From the IMG/VR virus record IMGVR_UViG_3300021420_000053, positions 1 through 47,518 of that record: a stretch of 47,518 nt of DNA; one strand, given 5' to 3'. A program made the position numbers and the translations under genes. The first letter of the stretch is position 1, and every line of letters begins with the position of its first letter. Under the pieces are notes generated by a model, which saw only the letters and a program-made list of their open reading frames with translations, did not search any database and was not told the DNA's origin. Shown piece after piece: positions 1 through 6,494 of this stretch. This stretch comes from a virus.

Positions 1-127
1 AACCGATAGGAGCGAACATGTCAGACACCAACAACGCGGCAGCTAACGCGGCAGCTAACGCGGCAGCTAACGCGGCAGCTAACGCGGCAGCTAACGCGGC
101 AGCTAACGCGGCAGCTAACGCGGCAGC
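1..127. repeat. Terminal redundancy of the contig, left copy
   Basis: The first 127 bases are identical to 47392-47518. A length of exactly 127 equals a common maximum assembler k-mer, so this most likely marks closure of a circular or circularly permuted molecule, not a physical terminal repeat. The unique genome is then 47391 bp, and the gene at 18 continues the operon that begins at 47123. Confidence 0.9.
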
Positions 128-293
128 CAACGCGATTGCAATCTTTCGACAGTTAACTGTGAACGGTAAGGTTGACCACAAGGCGCTACTGGATGAGATG
201 GAGCGCCGCAACGGCGGTAAGCCACTACCCAAACAGAGTCAGCGCACGTTGGCTCAGATGGTCGCAGTCTATGAACGGAGTTTGCAGTCATGA
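18..293 (+). CDS. Small protein with N-terminal (Asn-Ala-Ala-Ala)8 repeat
   Basis: 91 residues. Residues 6-37 are eight NAAA repeats. The remainder is an ordinary soluble, charged domain of about 54 residues (it contains VNGKVDHKALLDEMERRNGG) that I cannot assign to a family. The start is preceded by a good Shine-Dalgarno (AGGAG, 6 bases upstream). It is the second gene of the rightward operon that begins at 47123, and its stop overlaps the next start (ATGA). The alanine-rich tract would form a helical or flexible extension. Function unknown. Confidence 0.85.
   Translation: MSDTNNAAANAAANAAANAAANAAANAAANAAANAAANAIAIFRQLTVNGKVDHKALLDEMERRNGGKPLPKQSQRTLAQMVAVYERSLQS
33..128 (+). repeat. 12-bp tandem repeat, 8 units, inside the first gene
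   Basis: Eight in-frame copies of AACGCGGCAGCT (the last ending GCC) encode eight Asn-Ala-Ala-Ala units. The seven preceding units are identical at the DNA level, as expected for recent slippage expansion. The copy number may vary between isolates or be misassembled, because the contig join lies at the end of this array. Confidence 0.95.
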
Positions 294-379
294 GCATTCA
301 ATTCTTCATCAACACCTACGCGATCATTGCGTGCGCCGCAGCCGTATTGGTCGCGTACGTCGCGATCGACATGGAGTAG
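290..379 (+). CDS. 29-residue single-span membrane peptide
   Basis: Starts within the stop of the preceding gene (ATGA), indicating translational coupling. The peptide is MSIQFFINTYAIIACAAAVL followed by VAYVAIDME: one hydrophobic span of about 20 residues with an acidic end. It is one of several one-span micropeptides in the early block (see 2357, 2488, 2855 and 9041). No family recognised; an effect on the host membrane is a guess. Confidence 0.6.
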   Translation: MSIQFFINTYAIIACAAAVLVAYVAIDME

Positions 380-384
380 ACCAC

Positions 385-621
385 GTGATAAAATTCGAAC
401 GCATTAATCAACCACACCTATACGGTTATACCGCCAGCATTGGCGATCGCACAGTGGAAGTCCTGCGCAGTTATCCTAACGATTGGTTTGTCTACGCCCA
501 CATTGCTGGCAAGCTATGCAAGGCGCGATCAGATGAGAAGCGCCCAATATCGTACGTCGACGCAATGGACGAAGCGTGCGCATTCTTAAATCGACAGGTA
601 ACTTTCGAGGTGCACTCATGA
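385..621 (+). CDS. Hypothetical protein, GTG start
   Basis: 78 residues from a GTG codon 5 bases after the preceding stop. The end of the previous gene (GGAG at 373-376) can serve as ribosome binding site. It opens MIKFERINQPHLYGYTASIG and is soluble, with mixed charges and a C-terminal helix (DAMDEACAFLN). The open frame extends upstream, but only inside the two preceding genes, so the GTG is the sensible start. Overlaps the next gene by ATGA. Unknown function. Confidence 0.7.
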   Translation: MIKFERINQPHLYGYTASIGDRTVEVLRSYPNDWFVYAHIAGKLCKARSDEKRPISYVDAMDEACAFLNRQVTFEVHS

Positions 622-833
622 ACGCAAACGATTGGAGGCAAGAATGCAACTACATCTCGGACGCTATGGACGATATGTTGCTGCGGCATCGTATGCCGCG
701 TGGGTTCAACAACGATCCCGCATGCTTCATGCGCTATTGCATCATGCAACGCGATAGCGCGACGCACGAAGGGTTCTACGATGCGGCCCAGTACATTCAA
801 CATTGCATTGACGATCAGGAGGCAGCGCGATGA
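618..833 (+). CDS. Hypothetical protein
   Basis: 71 residues starting at the ATGA overlap with the upstream gene. The open frame reaches back to 576, but the ATG at 618 fits the coupled-gene pattern of the operon. Soluble, rich in Met, Cys and aromatic residues (for example DDMLLRHRMPRGFNNDP). No recognised domain. Its 3' end carries the ribosome binding site (AGGAGG) of the next gene. Confidence 0.75.
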   Translation: MNANDWRQECNYISDAMDDMLLRHRMPRGFNNDPACFMRYCIMQRDSATHEGFYDAAQYIQHCIDDQEAAR

Positions 834-1219
834 GCACCGAACCTTGGGAGTTTTTCTTCGAGCACGCAGGCTACTCGTACGATCCTGATCGCGAGAGCCG
901 CATTGATGGGCGCGAACGTTGCGCGCGAGCACTAGCCACTGCTGAAGCTTGGGCAAGTGCCGAGGGTTACGTATTTGAGTGGCGCGTGGACAGTATCGAT
1001 TCGTCCGAGTATGCCGCAGAGTTACCCGCCTACGACCTGTGGTATTGCCTGCTACGCGCACCTGGTACTAATGGGGTGCTCGCATCGCTTGGCGGTATTG
1101 ATTTCGGCCGTGACGGTGATCCGTACCAGCGCAACCAGCACTATAAGCGCGTGGTCGAAGCGGAGCTAGCCGACGAGGTACGAGCCGAATACTTCAAAGA
1201 TAGGAGTTTACCTGTATGA
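830..1219 (+). CDS. Hypothetical protein, 129 residues
   Basis: Starts at an ATGA overlap with a strong AGGAGG site 6 bases upstream. Acidic and tryptophan/tyrosine-rich; near residue 40 it reads ALATAEAWASAEGYVFEWRV, and near residue 80 LLRAPGTNGVLASLGGI. The second phrase resembles a short beta hairpin typical of small phage proteins, but I cannot name a family. Ends in an ATGA-type overlap with the next gene. Confidence 0.8.
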   Translation: MSTEPWEFFFEHAGYSYDPDRESRIDGRERCARALATAEAWASAEGYVFEWRVDSIDSSEYAAELPAYDLWYCLLRAPGTNGVLASLGGIDFGRDGDPYQRNQHYKRVVEAELADEVRAEYFKDRSLPV

Positions 1220-1389
1220 GCCCATCAACTTCCAACATCCAAACGTTGCACGCATATATGCGTTGCGCGCACAGTGCGCGAGACTTCCTACACTGGTTTC
1301 GCGACTTTGTTGGTGAGGATACCTTCGCGGAAATCCGTTGCGACGAATTGCGAGAATTGCAAGAGTGTATAGAGGAGCTAGACCTATGA
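1216..1389 (+). CDS. Hypothetical 57-residue protein
   Basis: Translationally coupled (ATGA at both ends), preceded by TAGGAG at about 1201. The sequence is helical and acidic, with CAHSARDFLHWFRDFVGED in the middle and a leucine/glutamate-rich C-terminus (ELRELQECIEELDL). Short soluble helical protein; family not recognised. Confidence 0.75.
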   Translation: MSPSTSNIQTLHAYMRCAHSARDFLHWFRDFVGEDTFAEIRCDELRELQECIEELDL

Positions 1390-1688
1390 GCAAGCGAGAC
1401 GAAATCGGCACGCACAAGACGAGTGTGCACACGGACGACAACGGCACCACATATGTGCGCTACCACAAAACTGTGATTGCGATGCGCGATAATCGCGGGA
1501 AGATTACGCTCGACTCGGGCGGGTGGAAGACTGCGACCACTAAGACGCGCATGAATCAGGCTCTGCGCGTTTGGGGTACAGGCTACTACGTGCATCAAGT
1601 CAAGCATGTCTGGTACGTCGGTGTGCACAAGGGTAATGGCGTGCATGCGCGCATCTGCGAATACTACGACGGAGTAACACTGCAATGA
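1386..1688 (+). CDS. Conserved small phage protein
   Basis: 100 residues beginning MSKRDEIGTHKTSVHTDDNG. The core, with DSGGWKTATTKTRMNQ near residues 46-60 followed by an aromatic beta-rich end, matches my recollection of a small protein found in the early regions of many phages of Gram-negative bacteria; its function is unknown. The start is chosen at the ATGA overlap with a GGAG at 1374-1377. Overlaps the next gene by ATGA. Confidence 0.8.
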   Translation: MSKRDEIGTHKTSVHTDDNGTTYVRYHKTVIAMRDNRGKITLDSGGWKTATTKTRMNQALRVWGTGYYVHQVKHVWYVGVHKGNGVHARICEYYDGVTLQ

Positions 1689-1894
1689 GCACCTACTACA
1701 ACTACTACAAGGTTCAGCGCCTATACTTCCGCGATGCGAGGATGAAGCGCACCATAAAGACCGGGCTAACTTTGGAACAAGCGCAAGCACATTGCTCGGA
1801 CCCTGAAACGTCCAGCAGCACATGCACCAAAGCGGCCAATAGGCGCCGCACGGCGGAGCGCGGCCCGTGGTTCGACAGCTACACAGAGGAATAG
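1685..1894 (+). CDS. Conserved small phage protein (SSST...GPWFDSY type)
   Basis: 69 residues. An N-terminal Tyr-rich strand (STYYNYYKVQRLYF) is followed by a helix (LTLEQAQAHCSDPETSSST) and the ending RGPWFDSYTEE. The order 'EQAQ-H--DPETSSST---A...GPWFD-Y' is typical of a small conserved early protein in Burkholderia-type phages, as I recall it; no biochemical function is known to me. Its last codons provide the AGAGGA ribosome binding site of the next gene. Confidence 0.8.
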   Translation: MSTYYNYYKVQRLYFRDARMKRTIKTGLTLEQAQAHCSDPETSSSTCTKAANRRRTAERGPWFDSYTEE

Positions 1895-1896
1895 AC

Positions 1897-2166
1897 ATGC
1901 GTACCGATTACCGACTGATCAACTTTTGGACCAAACAATTGGAGTACACGCGTCTTGATAGCTACCCTAATGCTTGCCGCAGTTTTGTCGTCACCGAACG
2001 CCCGTCCATTGCATTCGCATCGGAAACCGAGCGCTACAAAAACATGCGTAGTGTTGCCGTATCGTCGCTGGCAGCCGAGAGAAAACGAAGACACGCTGTC
2101 GTCACCCGCATGGCGCCCCCTTACGATTGGTCAGCACATAAAGTATCTGACCATAACCAGGATTGA
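1897..2166 (+). CDS. Hypothetical basic protein
   Basis: 89 residues starting two bases after the previous stop, with AGAGGA 6 bases upstream; the longer frame from 1867 would sit inside the previous gene. Begins MRTDYRLINFWTKQLEYTRL, is basic overall and contains an Arg/Lys cluster (AAERKRRHAVV). No family recognised. Confidence 0.7.
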   Translation: MRTDYRLINFWTKQLEYTRLDSYPNACRSFVVTERPSIAFASETERYKNMRSVAVSSLAAERKRRHAVVTRMAPPYDWSAHKVSDHNQD

Positions 2167-2193
2167 ACCGATCCACATTTGGAGCACAGCACA

Positions 2194-2346
2194 ATGAATC
2201 GCTATCGTGTTGGATTCTCGGGCGGCGGGTACATCGTCGTATGCGCCGCGACTCACGACGAGGCGCTAGAAGTCTGCAAACCGATGCTAGGCGAGGGGGA
2301 AACCCTCGTTTACGTCGAGCTTGCAAACCGTCACGAATCGGCGTAG
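2194..2346 (+). CDS. Hypothetical 50-residue protein
   Basis: Starts 27 bases after the preceding stop with GGAG 9 bases upstream. Begins MNRYRVGFSGGGYIVVCAAT and continues as an alternating beta-alpha-beta pattern (strand, glycine turn, strand, helix DEALEVCKPML, strand TLVYVELA). The pattern resembles a small ferredoxin-like or DUF1488-size fold, but no family is claimed. Confidence 0.65.
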   Translation: MNRYRVGFSGGGYIVVCAATHDEALEVCKPMLGEGETLVYVELANRHESA

Positions 2347-2356
2347 GAAATAGACT

Positions 2357-2491
2357 ATGAACCTAACGCCGCATGCCGTGCCGCTCATCCTCAAAACGCT
2401 GGTCGCGCTGGTCCTAGTCGCGCTCGGCTGTTTGTTGGGCGGCATCTTCACTGCTTTATACATTTGGAACTGGTTAAAGGATCAACCATGA
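2357..2491 (+). CDS. 44-residue single-span membrane peptide
   Basis: MNLTPHAVPLILKTLVALVL is followed by VALGCLLGGIFTALYIWNWL and KDQP: one long hydrophobic segment (about residues 9-40) with a short charged tail. Overlaps the next gene by ATGA. The N-terminal LVALGC resembles a lipobox, but it lies too far from the N-terminus and lacks a basic n-region, so an integral peptide is more likely. Confidence 0.65.
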   Translation: MNLTPHAVPLILKTLVALVLVALGCLLGGIFTALYIWNWLKDQP

Positions 2492-2574
2492 AAGACAATT
2501 GGCCGACGTTTTTATTTATCCTCAGCGTTGGGGTTTGTATCGGATGGGCTCTTGCCTGTGTCCTCACGTCATGA
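2488..2574 (+). CDS. 28-residue single-span membrane peptide
   Basis: Coupled by ATGA overlaps on both sides. The sequence MKDNWPTFLFILSVGVCIGW continues ALACVLTS: one membrane span with essentially no soluble part. It directly follows another one-span peptide (2357-2491). The pair may form a two-component membrane unit, but that is inference from adjacency only. Confidence 0.55.
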   Translation: MKDNWPTFLFILSVGVCIGWALACVLTS

Positions 2575-2858
2575 GCATCAAAGCAATGTCGCGGCAGCCG
2601 TGCCCCGACTGCGGCACCGATACTATCCACTACAGCATGCGTTGTAAGGAGTGCGGACACATCAACCTGACCGGCCCGCAAGCGCGGCAGATATCGAGAG
2701 CGCGCCACGGCATAAGGCACCGTTTTAGACAAGTGCCGCTGATCGGTTACCATACACTCAACGAAGCTATTAAGACACACAAAGCCGGATGGTACAACAC
2801 GCTGCCGACTACACCTAAAACCCTATTCGGCCGAAACCGCGAGCGCACGAAGATATGA
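2571..2858 (+). CDS. Small zinc-ribbon protein
   Basis: 95 residues from the ATGA overlap. Residues 11-28 hold CPDC and CKEC pairs spaced like a zinc ribbon, followed by a strongly basic middle (ISRARHGIRHRFRQ) likely to contact nucleic acid. Sits between membrane micropeptides in the early block. Role in DNA or RNA binding is inferred; no specific family. Confidence 0.75.
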   Translation: MSIKAMSRQPCPDCGTDTIHYSMRCKECGHINLTGPQARQISRARHGIRHRFRQVPLIGYHTLNEAIKTHKAGWYNTLPTTPKTLFGRNRERTKI

Positions 2859-2974
2859 GCCGCAAGCCACACAGTGAAGGTTACATCCTCGCATGCACCA
2901 TGATGCGGACGCTAAACGTTTTGACCGCATGGGCCGTATGCGTTGCGTTACTCGCATTATATTTCTGGAGGTAA
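2855..2974 (+). CDS. 39-residue single-span membrane peptide
   Basis: ATGA-coupled to the zinc-ribbon gene. A polar N-terminus (MSRKPHSEGYILACTMMRTL) is followed by a hydrophobic helix ending LLALYFWR. The TGGAGG at its end serves the next gene. Fourth of the one-span peptides in this block; unknown role. Confidence 0.6.
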   Translation: MSRKPHSEGYILACTMMRTLNVLTAWAVCVALLALYFWR

Positions 2975-2975
2975 C

Positions 2976-3200
2976 ATGGAAGAATGGCAACGCAAACTAA
3001 AGCGATTGAACGAAGCCATAGATTCGCTGAACCGACAGCGCGAGTTTGAGCGGGTAGTATTGCTCGCGCAGTTCCAGCGGTTCAAACTCTGTCCGTGCAT
3101 CGCGCAAGGTCGTTACTCTACGTGCTGCGCAAAGCTGCTTGATGTAAAAGACGGACTGTTCCACATAGGAGGCCTTCGCAATGCCAATGACAAGCGCTGA
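2976..3200 (+). CDS. Coiled-coil protein with Cys cluster
   Basis: 74 residues, with GGAGG 5 bases upstream. The N-terminal 40 residues form an amphipathic helix (EEWQRKLKRLNEAIDSLNRQ), followed by CPC and CC motifs within LCPCIAQGRYSTCCAKLLDV that could bind a metal. Overlaps the next gene by 20 bases. Not assignable to a family. Confidence 0.7.
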   Translation: MEEWQRKLKRLNEAIDSLNRQREFERVVLLAQFQRFKLCPCIAQGRYSTCCAKLLDVKDGLFHIGGLRNANDKR

Positions 3201-3384
3201 GCGCTCACGTAAATGGCGGGAATCTCACATCGTCGAGAAAAAACTTATGGATGCGGAGTGGGTAGAGCGCAATCCGGAGCGCGTCCGGGCGATACGCCTG
3301 GCATACTACGCGCGAAACCGCGATGCTATCAACGCGCGGCGCCGCGCACTTAGAGCACTGCGCGCAATGACGGAGGGAAGCTAA
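3181..3384 (+). CDS. Small basic protein resembling HNH-endonuclease DNA-binding repeats
   Basis: 67 residues, very rich in Arg. It reads like the helical N-terminal repeats of endonuclease VII/HNH proteins: RSRKWRESHI, then ERNPERVRAIRLAYYARNRD, then INARRR. The same style (repeated 'R-W---NPER') occurs in the N-terminal half of the endonuclease gene at 35679-36212. It lacks any Cys/His nuclease centre, so it could be a stand-alone DNA-binding protein or the remnant of a homing-type endonuclease. Its start lies inside the upstream gene behind GGAGG. Confidence 0.7.
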   Translation: MPMTSAERSRKWRESHIVEKKLMDAEWVERNPERVRAIRLAYYARNRDAINARRRALRALRAMTEGS

Positions 3385-3549
3385 ATGTTTGAGAATTACT
3401 GGGGATTGACCGGCGGCAAAGTGACCATAAACGGCTGCTTTACCATCGAGGAATTACAGGACGTACTGGATATCGCGCGCTCGGTGCCCGAGCAGGAACG
3501 CTGTACAGGGGTCGAGGTCGAACTTGACGGGTCCGAGTTGTTGCTTTAA
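3385..3549 (+). CDS. Hypothetical acidic 54-residue protein
   Basis: Begins immediately after the preceding stop (TAAATG), with CGGAGG upstream. MFENYWGLTGGKVTINGCFT is followed by a helix (IEELQDVLDIARSV) and an acidic beta end (GVEVELDGSELLL). Its 3' end forms the left arm of the hairpin that precedes the primase gene. Unknown function. Confidence 0.7.
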   Translation: MFENYWGLTGGKVTINGCFTIEELQDVLDIARSVPEQERCTGVEVELDGSELLL

Positions 3550-3562
3550 CCTCGCCGGACCC
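3529..3562 (+). promoter_or_regulatory. Hairpin before the primase start
   Basis: GGGTCCG (3529-3535) pairs perfectly with CGGACCC (3556-3562) around a 20-base loop that contains the stop codon of the preceding gene. It ends 13 bases before the primase ATG, and no Shine-Dalgarno is visible there. There is no U-tract, so it is not an intrinsic terminator. Translational control of the primase is inferred. Confidence 0.4.
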
Positions 3563-3575
3563 ATGACACCCCACA

Positions 3576-5795
3576 ATGTTCGCTGAGTACATCCGGCACG
3601 GTTGGGCGCTTTGCGCTATTCCGGGCGGTAAGAAAGGCCCGACTGGCGTCGGATGGAACGTTGCTGGTATTGCACTCGATGCTGCAGATGGCCTGGTAAA
3701 CGCCGGGTTACTCCACGCGCTGAGCGGCACGTGCGCCTTAGACCTAGATAATCTAGAGGCTGCCCGCCCGTGGCTCGCTGAGCGCGGTGTTGACGTTGAC
3801 GCGTTGCTCGATGCTGACGATGCGGTCCAGATAAGCTCAGGACGCGCAGGGCGGGCCAAACTCCTGTACCGTATGAAGCGCCCGCTCCGTACGTTTAAGC
3901 CGCCAGGGAGCGGCCTAGAACTGCGCTGTGCATCGGCCAACGGGAAGTCTGTTCAAGATGTCCTGCCCCCTAGTATGCATCCGGACACGAAGAAACCGTA
4001 TGAATGGGCGGGCGGGATTCTTGGCGACTGGCGTAGTCTGCCTACGATACCTGCGAATCTTCTAAACGTATGGCGCGATCTTGAGCCGGATATAAACAGT
4101 ACCATTTCTGCACAAGTGGTGTCATCAGGGGATGCGGATGCCACTGCCGCCAAGCAAAGTCCCCCGATAGACTTAGTAAAACTGCGTAAGGCGGCGTTCA
4201 CACATTCACCGGACTGCGAATATGACGAATGGATCAAAGTCGGTATGCAATTGCACGATGGCACTGACGGCGATGGTGCAGGCTTCGATATTTGGCGCGA
4301 CTGGTCCCGAGGTATTAAGCGTGCAGCGTACCCTGGCGATGTTGTGCTCAAATCACATTGGCTCAGCTTCGAATCGGGCGCCGGTAAGCACGTCGCGTCA
4401 GGCGAAGCGCTCGCAGCCGAAGCGCCCGTTGACATCGAGGACCTTGAAATTATCCCGGACGAAATCGCCAACGCGACGATCGTTGAGAAGCTAACAGGCA
4501 AAAGCGCGGAGCGGCTAAAAGCACTCGACGCGCTCACCGAACGTTTTGTGTTTGTAATTTGGGAACAGGAATACTTCGACGCCGAGCGCAACGTGCTCAT
4601 AGGCGACAAGGCGATCCGCCACATGCTGACGCCGCTCATGCCGCGTAAGAACGGCAAAGAGTTGGACCCAGTCGACCGCCTCATGCGAACCAAGGATAAG
4701 CGCAGCGTCGAAGCGCTCGCATTCTATCCAGGCGAATCATCGATATTCGAGTACAAAGGCAAGCGATACGCGAACCAATGGACTGATCGCAGCCCGACAC
4801 CGATTGCGCCAATGAAAGATGAACTCGAAAAAATTGATTGGCTCTTCGGACGCATCGATGATCCCGAATATCGATCGTGGCTCCTGCAATTCTACGCACA
4901 CATGGTCCAGCATCCAGGCATAAAGATTCGCACCGCGCCCCTCATTTGGTCGAAGGTACAAGGCAATGGCAAAAGCACAATCGTTGGAACCATCCCCAAA
5001 TTATTGGTGGGTGAAGACTATTACACTGAGGTTACGCAGGGCGAGCTTAATAGTGATCACAACGATTTCCTTATCGGAAAGTGGCACATTACCCTGGCGG
5101 AATTTCGTGCGGGTACACGTGGCGAACGGGAAGCTATCAGCAAGAAAGTGGAAAATTGGATCGCTGACGATATCCTTGCCGTACACCCGAAAGGGACGAA
5201 GGGCTACAGCATCCCTAACCATTTGGTCGTTACCGCGAGCACCAACAAGGATGACGCGGCACTGATCGATGAGAACGACCGCAAATGGGCGGTCCACAAC
5301 TTAAGCGCACCGGCAATGACCGGCGAGGAAAAAGAATGGTTATTCACAAAGTTCCTACGGACGAATCGAGCGCCGGCAGTATTGAGACACTATTTCCTTT
5401 CTGTACCGCTCACTACGTTCGATCCCAATGCCGACGCACCGAAGACGCACTCAAGATTCTCCATGATCGAGGCATCGATTGCTCCGGATTTAGAGATGCT
5501 CGTGACTTCCTTCGAAGAGCGCTCAGAGCCGCTATCGAAGGGTGTGGTAATCACCCGCGATGTAGCGGACTATGTGCGGCAACACTGCTCCGCGAAACCC
5601 TCAAATGATCGTATTGGCAAGATACTTGCAGGGCCACCTTTCAACGGTGTTGCCATGCGCAAGCGCGTCGGCCAGTCAATTTATCGCATGATCGCGCTTG
5701 ACCCTAGATGGATCAACGCAAGCGGCGCCGACACCATGAAGCATATCAACGGTGACGACGCCGAACTTGCTGACGGAAACGATTTACTGCTATGA
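3576..5795 (+). CDS. Primase-polymerase / superfamily 3-type helicase fusion
   Basis: 739 residues, the phage replicative primase-helicase. Residues 1 to about 170 look like the bifunctional primase/polymerase (Prim-Pol) domain: ALDLDN at 54-59 gives the catalytic acidic pair and SGRAGRAKLLYRM follows at 88-100. Residues about 200-270 fit a PriCT-2-type domain (DEWIKVGMQLHDG, then FDIWRDWSRG). The C-terminal half is a DUF5906/virulence-associated-E-type ATPase: Walker A QGNGKST at 462-468 and Walker B-like ITLAEF at 505-510. It would unwind the template and lay primers for the polymerase at 9893. ATG at 3576 is the only possible start (a stop lies at 3564), yet it has no clear ribosome binding site. 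Confidence 0.9.
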   Translation: MFAEYIRHGWALCAIPGGKKGPTGVGWNVAGIALDAADGLVNAGLLHALSGTCALDLDNLEAARPWLAERGVDVDALLDADDAVQISSGRAGRAKLLYRMKRPLRTFKPPGSGLELRCASANGKSVQDVLPPSMHPDTKKPYEWAGGILGDWRSLPTIPANLLNVWRDLEPDINSTISAQVVSSGDADATAAKQSPPIDLVKLRKAAFTHSPDCEYDEWIKVGMQLHDGTDGDGAGFDIWRDWSRGIKRAAYPGDVVLKSHWLSFESGAGKHVASGEALAAEAPVDIEDLEIIPDEIANATIVEKLTGKSAERLKALDALTERFVFVIWEQEYFDAERNVLIGDKAIRHMLTPLMPRKNGKELDPVDRLMRTKDKRSVEALAFYPGESSIFEYKGKRYANQWTDRSPTPIAPMKDELEKIDWLFGRIDDPEYRSWLLQFYAHMVQHPGIKIRTAPLIWSKVQGNGKSTIVGTIPKLLVGEDYYTEVTQGELNSDHNDFLIGKWHITLAEFRAGTRGEREAISKKVENWIADDILAVHPKGTKGYSIPNHLVVTASTNKDDAALIDENDRKWAVHNLSAPAMTGEEKEWLFTKFLRTNRAPAVLRHYFLSVPLTTFDPNADAPKTHSRFSMIEASIAPDLEMLVTSFEERSEPLSKGVVITRDVADYVRQHCSAKPSNDRIGKILAGPPFNGVAMRKRVGQSIYRMIALDPRWINASGADTMKHINGDDAELADGNDLLL

Positions 5796-5826
5796 TCCCC
5801 AAACCCCAAAACAGGAGTCCCACTCA

Positions 5827-6270
5827 ATGTCCGATAATAATCGTGAGCGCGCGCTTGCGGCAGCCCTCCAAGTAGGTGGCACGAGCCCGGCCGAAATCAT
5901 CGGTAAAGCCAATGTGTTCCTCGCCTTCCTGAACGGTGATAAGGCGCTCGATGCCCCAAAAGCCGAGAAGTCTGCCACCCCGGCAGCGAAAAAAGAGCCC
6001 GCTGTTGCGACTACCGTTGCGACGGAACCGGTTACGCCAAAGAAGACCGCTGGCGCCACCAAACCGGCCACTCCTGCTGCGAGTGCATCCCCTTCTGAGG
6101 GTGCTACCGAAGAGCAAGTCGGTAAGGCGATCGGCGCTATGCTGGAAGCCAACAAGAAAGCCGAAGCAATCGCGCTACTCGGCAAGTTCGGCGCTAAGAG
6201 CAAGTCAACGCTCGCCGAAGAGCACTATGCGGCATTCGTCGCGGGTGCCGAAGAGATCCTGCTTAGCTAA
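5827..6270 (+). CDS. Hypothetical Ala/Lys/Pro-rich protein
   Basis: 147 residues. The start is chosen at 5827, where ACAGGAGTC lies just upstream; the longer frame from 5752 overlaps the primase. Two short helical regions (residues 1-45 and 95-147) flank a long low-complexity linker of Ala, Thr, Pro and Lys (residues 46-93). The C-terminal part (VGKAIGAMLEANKKAEAIAL) is helical. Its position between the primase and DUF2800/DUF2815 genes suggests a replication or recombination accessory role; I do not recognise the family. Confidence 0.8.
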   Translation: MSDNNRERALAAALQVGGTSPAEIIGKANVFLAFLNGDKALDAPKAEKSATPAAKKEPAVATTVATEPVTPKKTAGATKPATPAASASPSEGATEEQVGKAIGAMLEANKKAEAIALLGKFGAKSKSTLAEEHYAAFVAGAEEILLS

Positions 6271-6494
6271 TGAGCACCATCTGCAAACTCAGTCCGGAAG
6301 TGCGGCGCCGCCGCGCTCTCCGGGCTAACTTACTGCGCAATCCGCCGAAGTTTAGGAACCATGAATCGGTCGCGCTAGCCGGACGCATCATGGCGGAATT
6401 GCATCTCATCCACGACTCGTCCCGCCTGCGCGGCGACACCAAGCATATGTTGTTCATGCGCGGCGCTAAGCAACTAGCAGAGTTACCAGAATGA
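6270..6494 (+). CDS. Hypothetical basic 74-residue protein
   Basis: Starts at a TAATG overlap and ends in an ATGA overlap with the DUF2800 gene. The Arg-rich N-terminus (MSTICKLSPEVRRRRALRAN) is followed by helices (SVALAGRIMAELHLIHD). Probably nucleic-acid associated, judging only from charge and neighbours. Confidence 0.75.
   Translation: MSTICKLSPEVRRRRALRANLLRNPPKFRNHESVALAGRIMAELHLIHDSSRLRGDTKHMLFMRGAKQLAELPE

Noticed and set aside
1-127. Physical direct terminal repeat as in T7
   Set aside because: The length equals a typical assembler k-mer, and the join lies inside an operon and a coding sequence; closure artefact is more likely.
1-128. CRISPR array
   Set aside because: The 12-bp units are contiguous, in-frame and have no spacers; they encode an NAAA protein repeat.
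492-1061. 189-codon open frame on the minus strand
   Set aside because: It runs antisense to three coupled plus-strand genes, has an Arg/Cys/His-rich composition and no ribosome binding site; it is a frame shadow.
3953-4693. 246-codon minus-strand frame within the primase gene
   Set aside because: Ser/Arg-rich antisense frame to a clear primase-helicase; no start signal and no domain.
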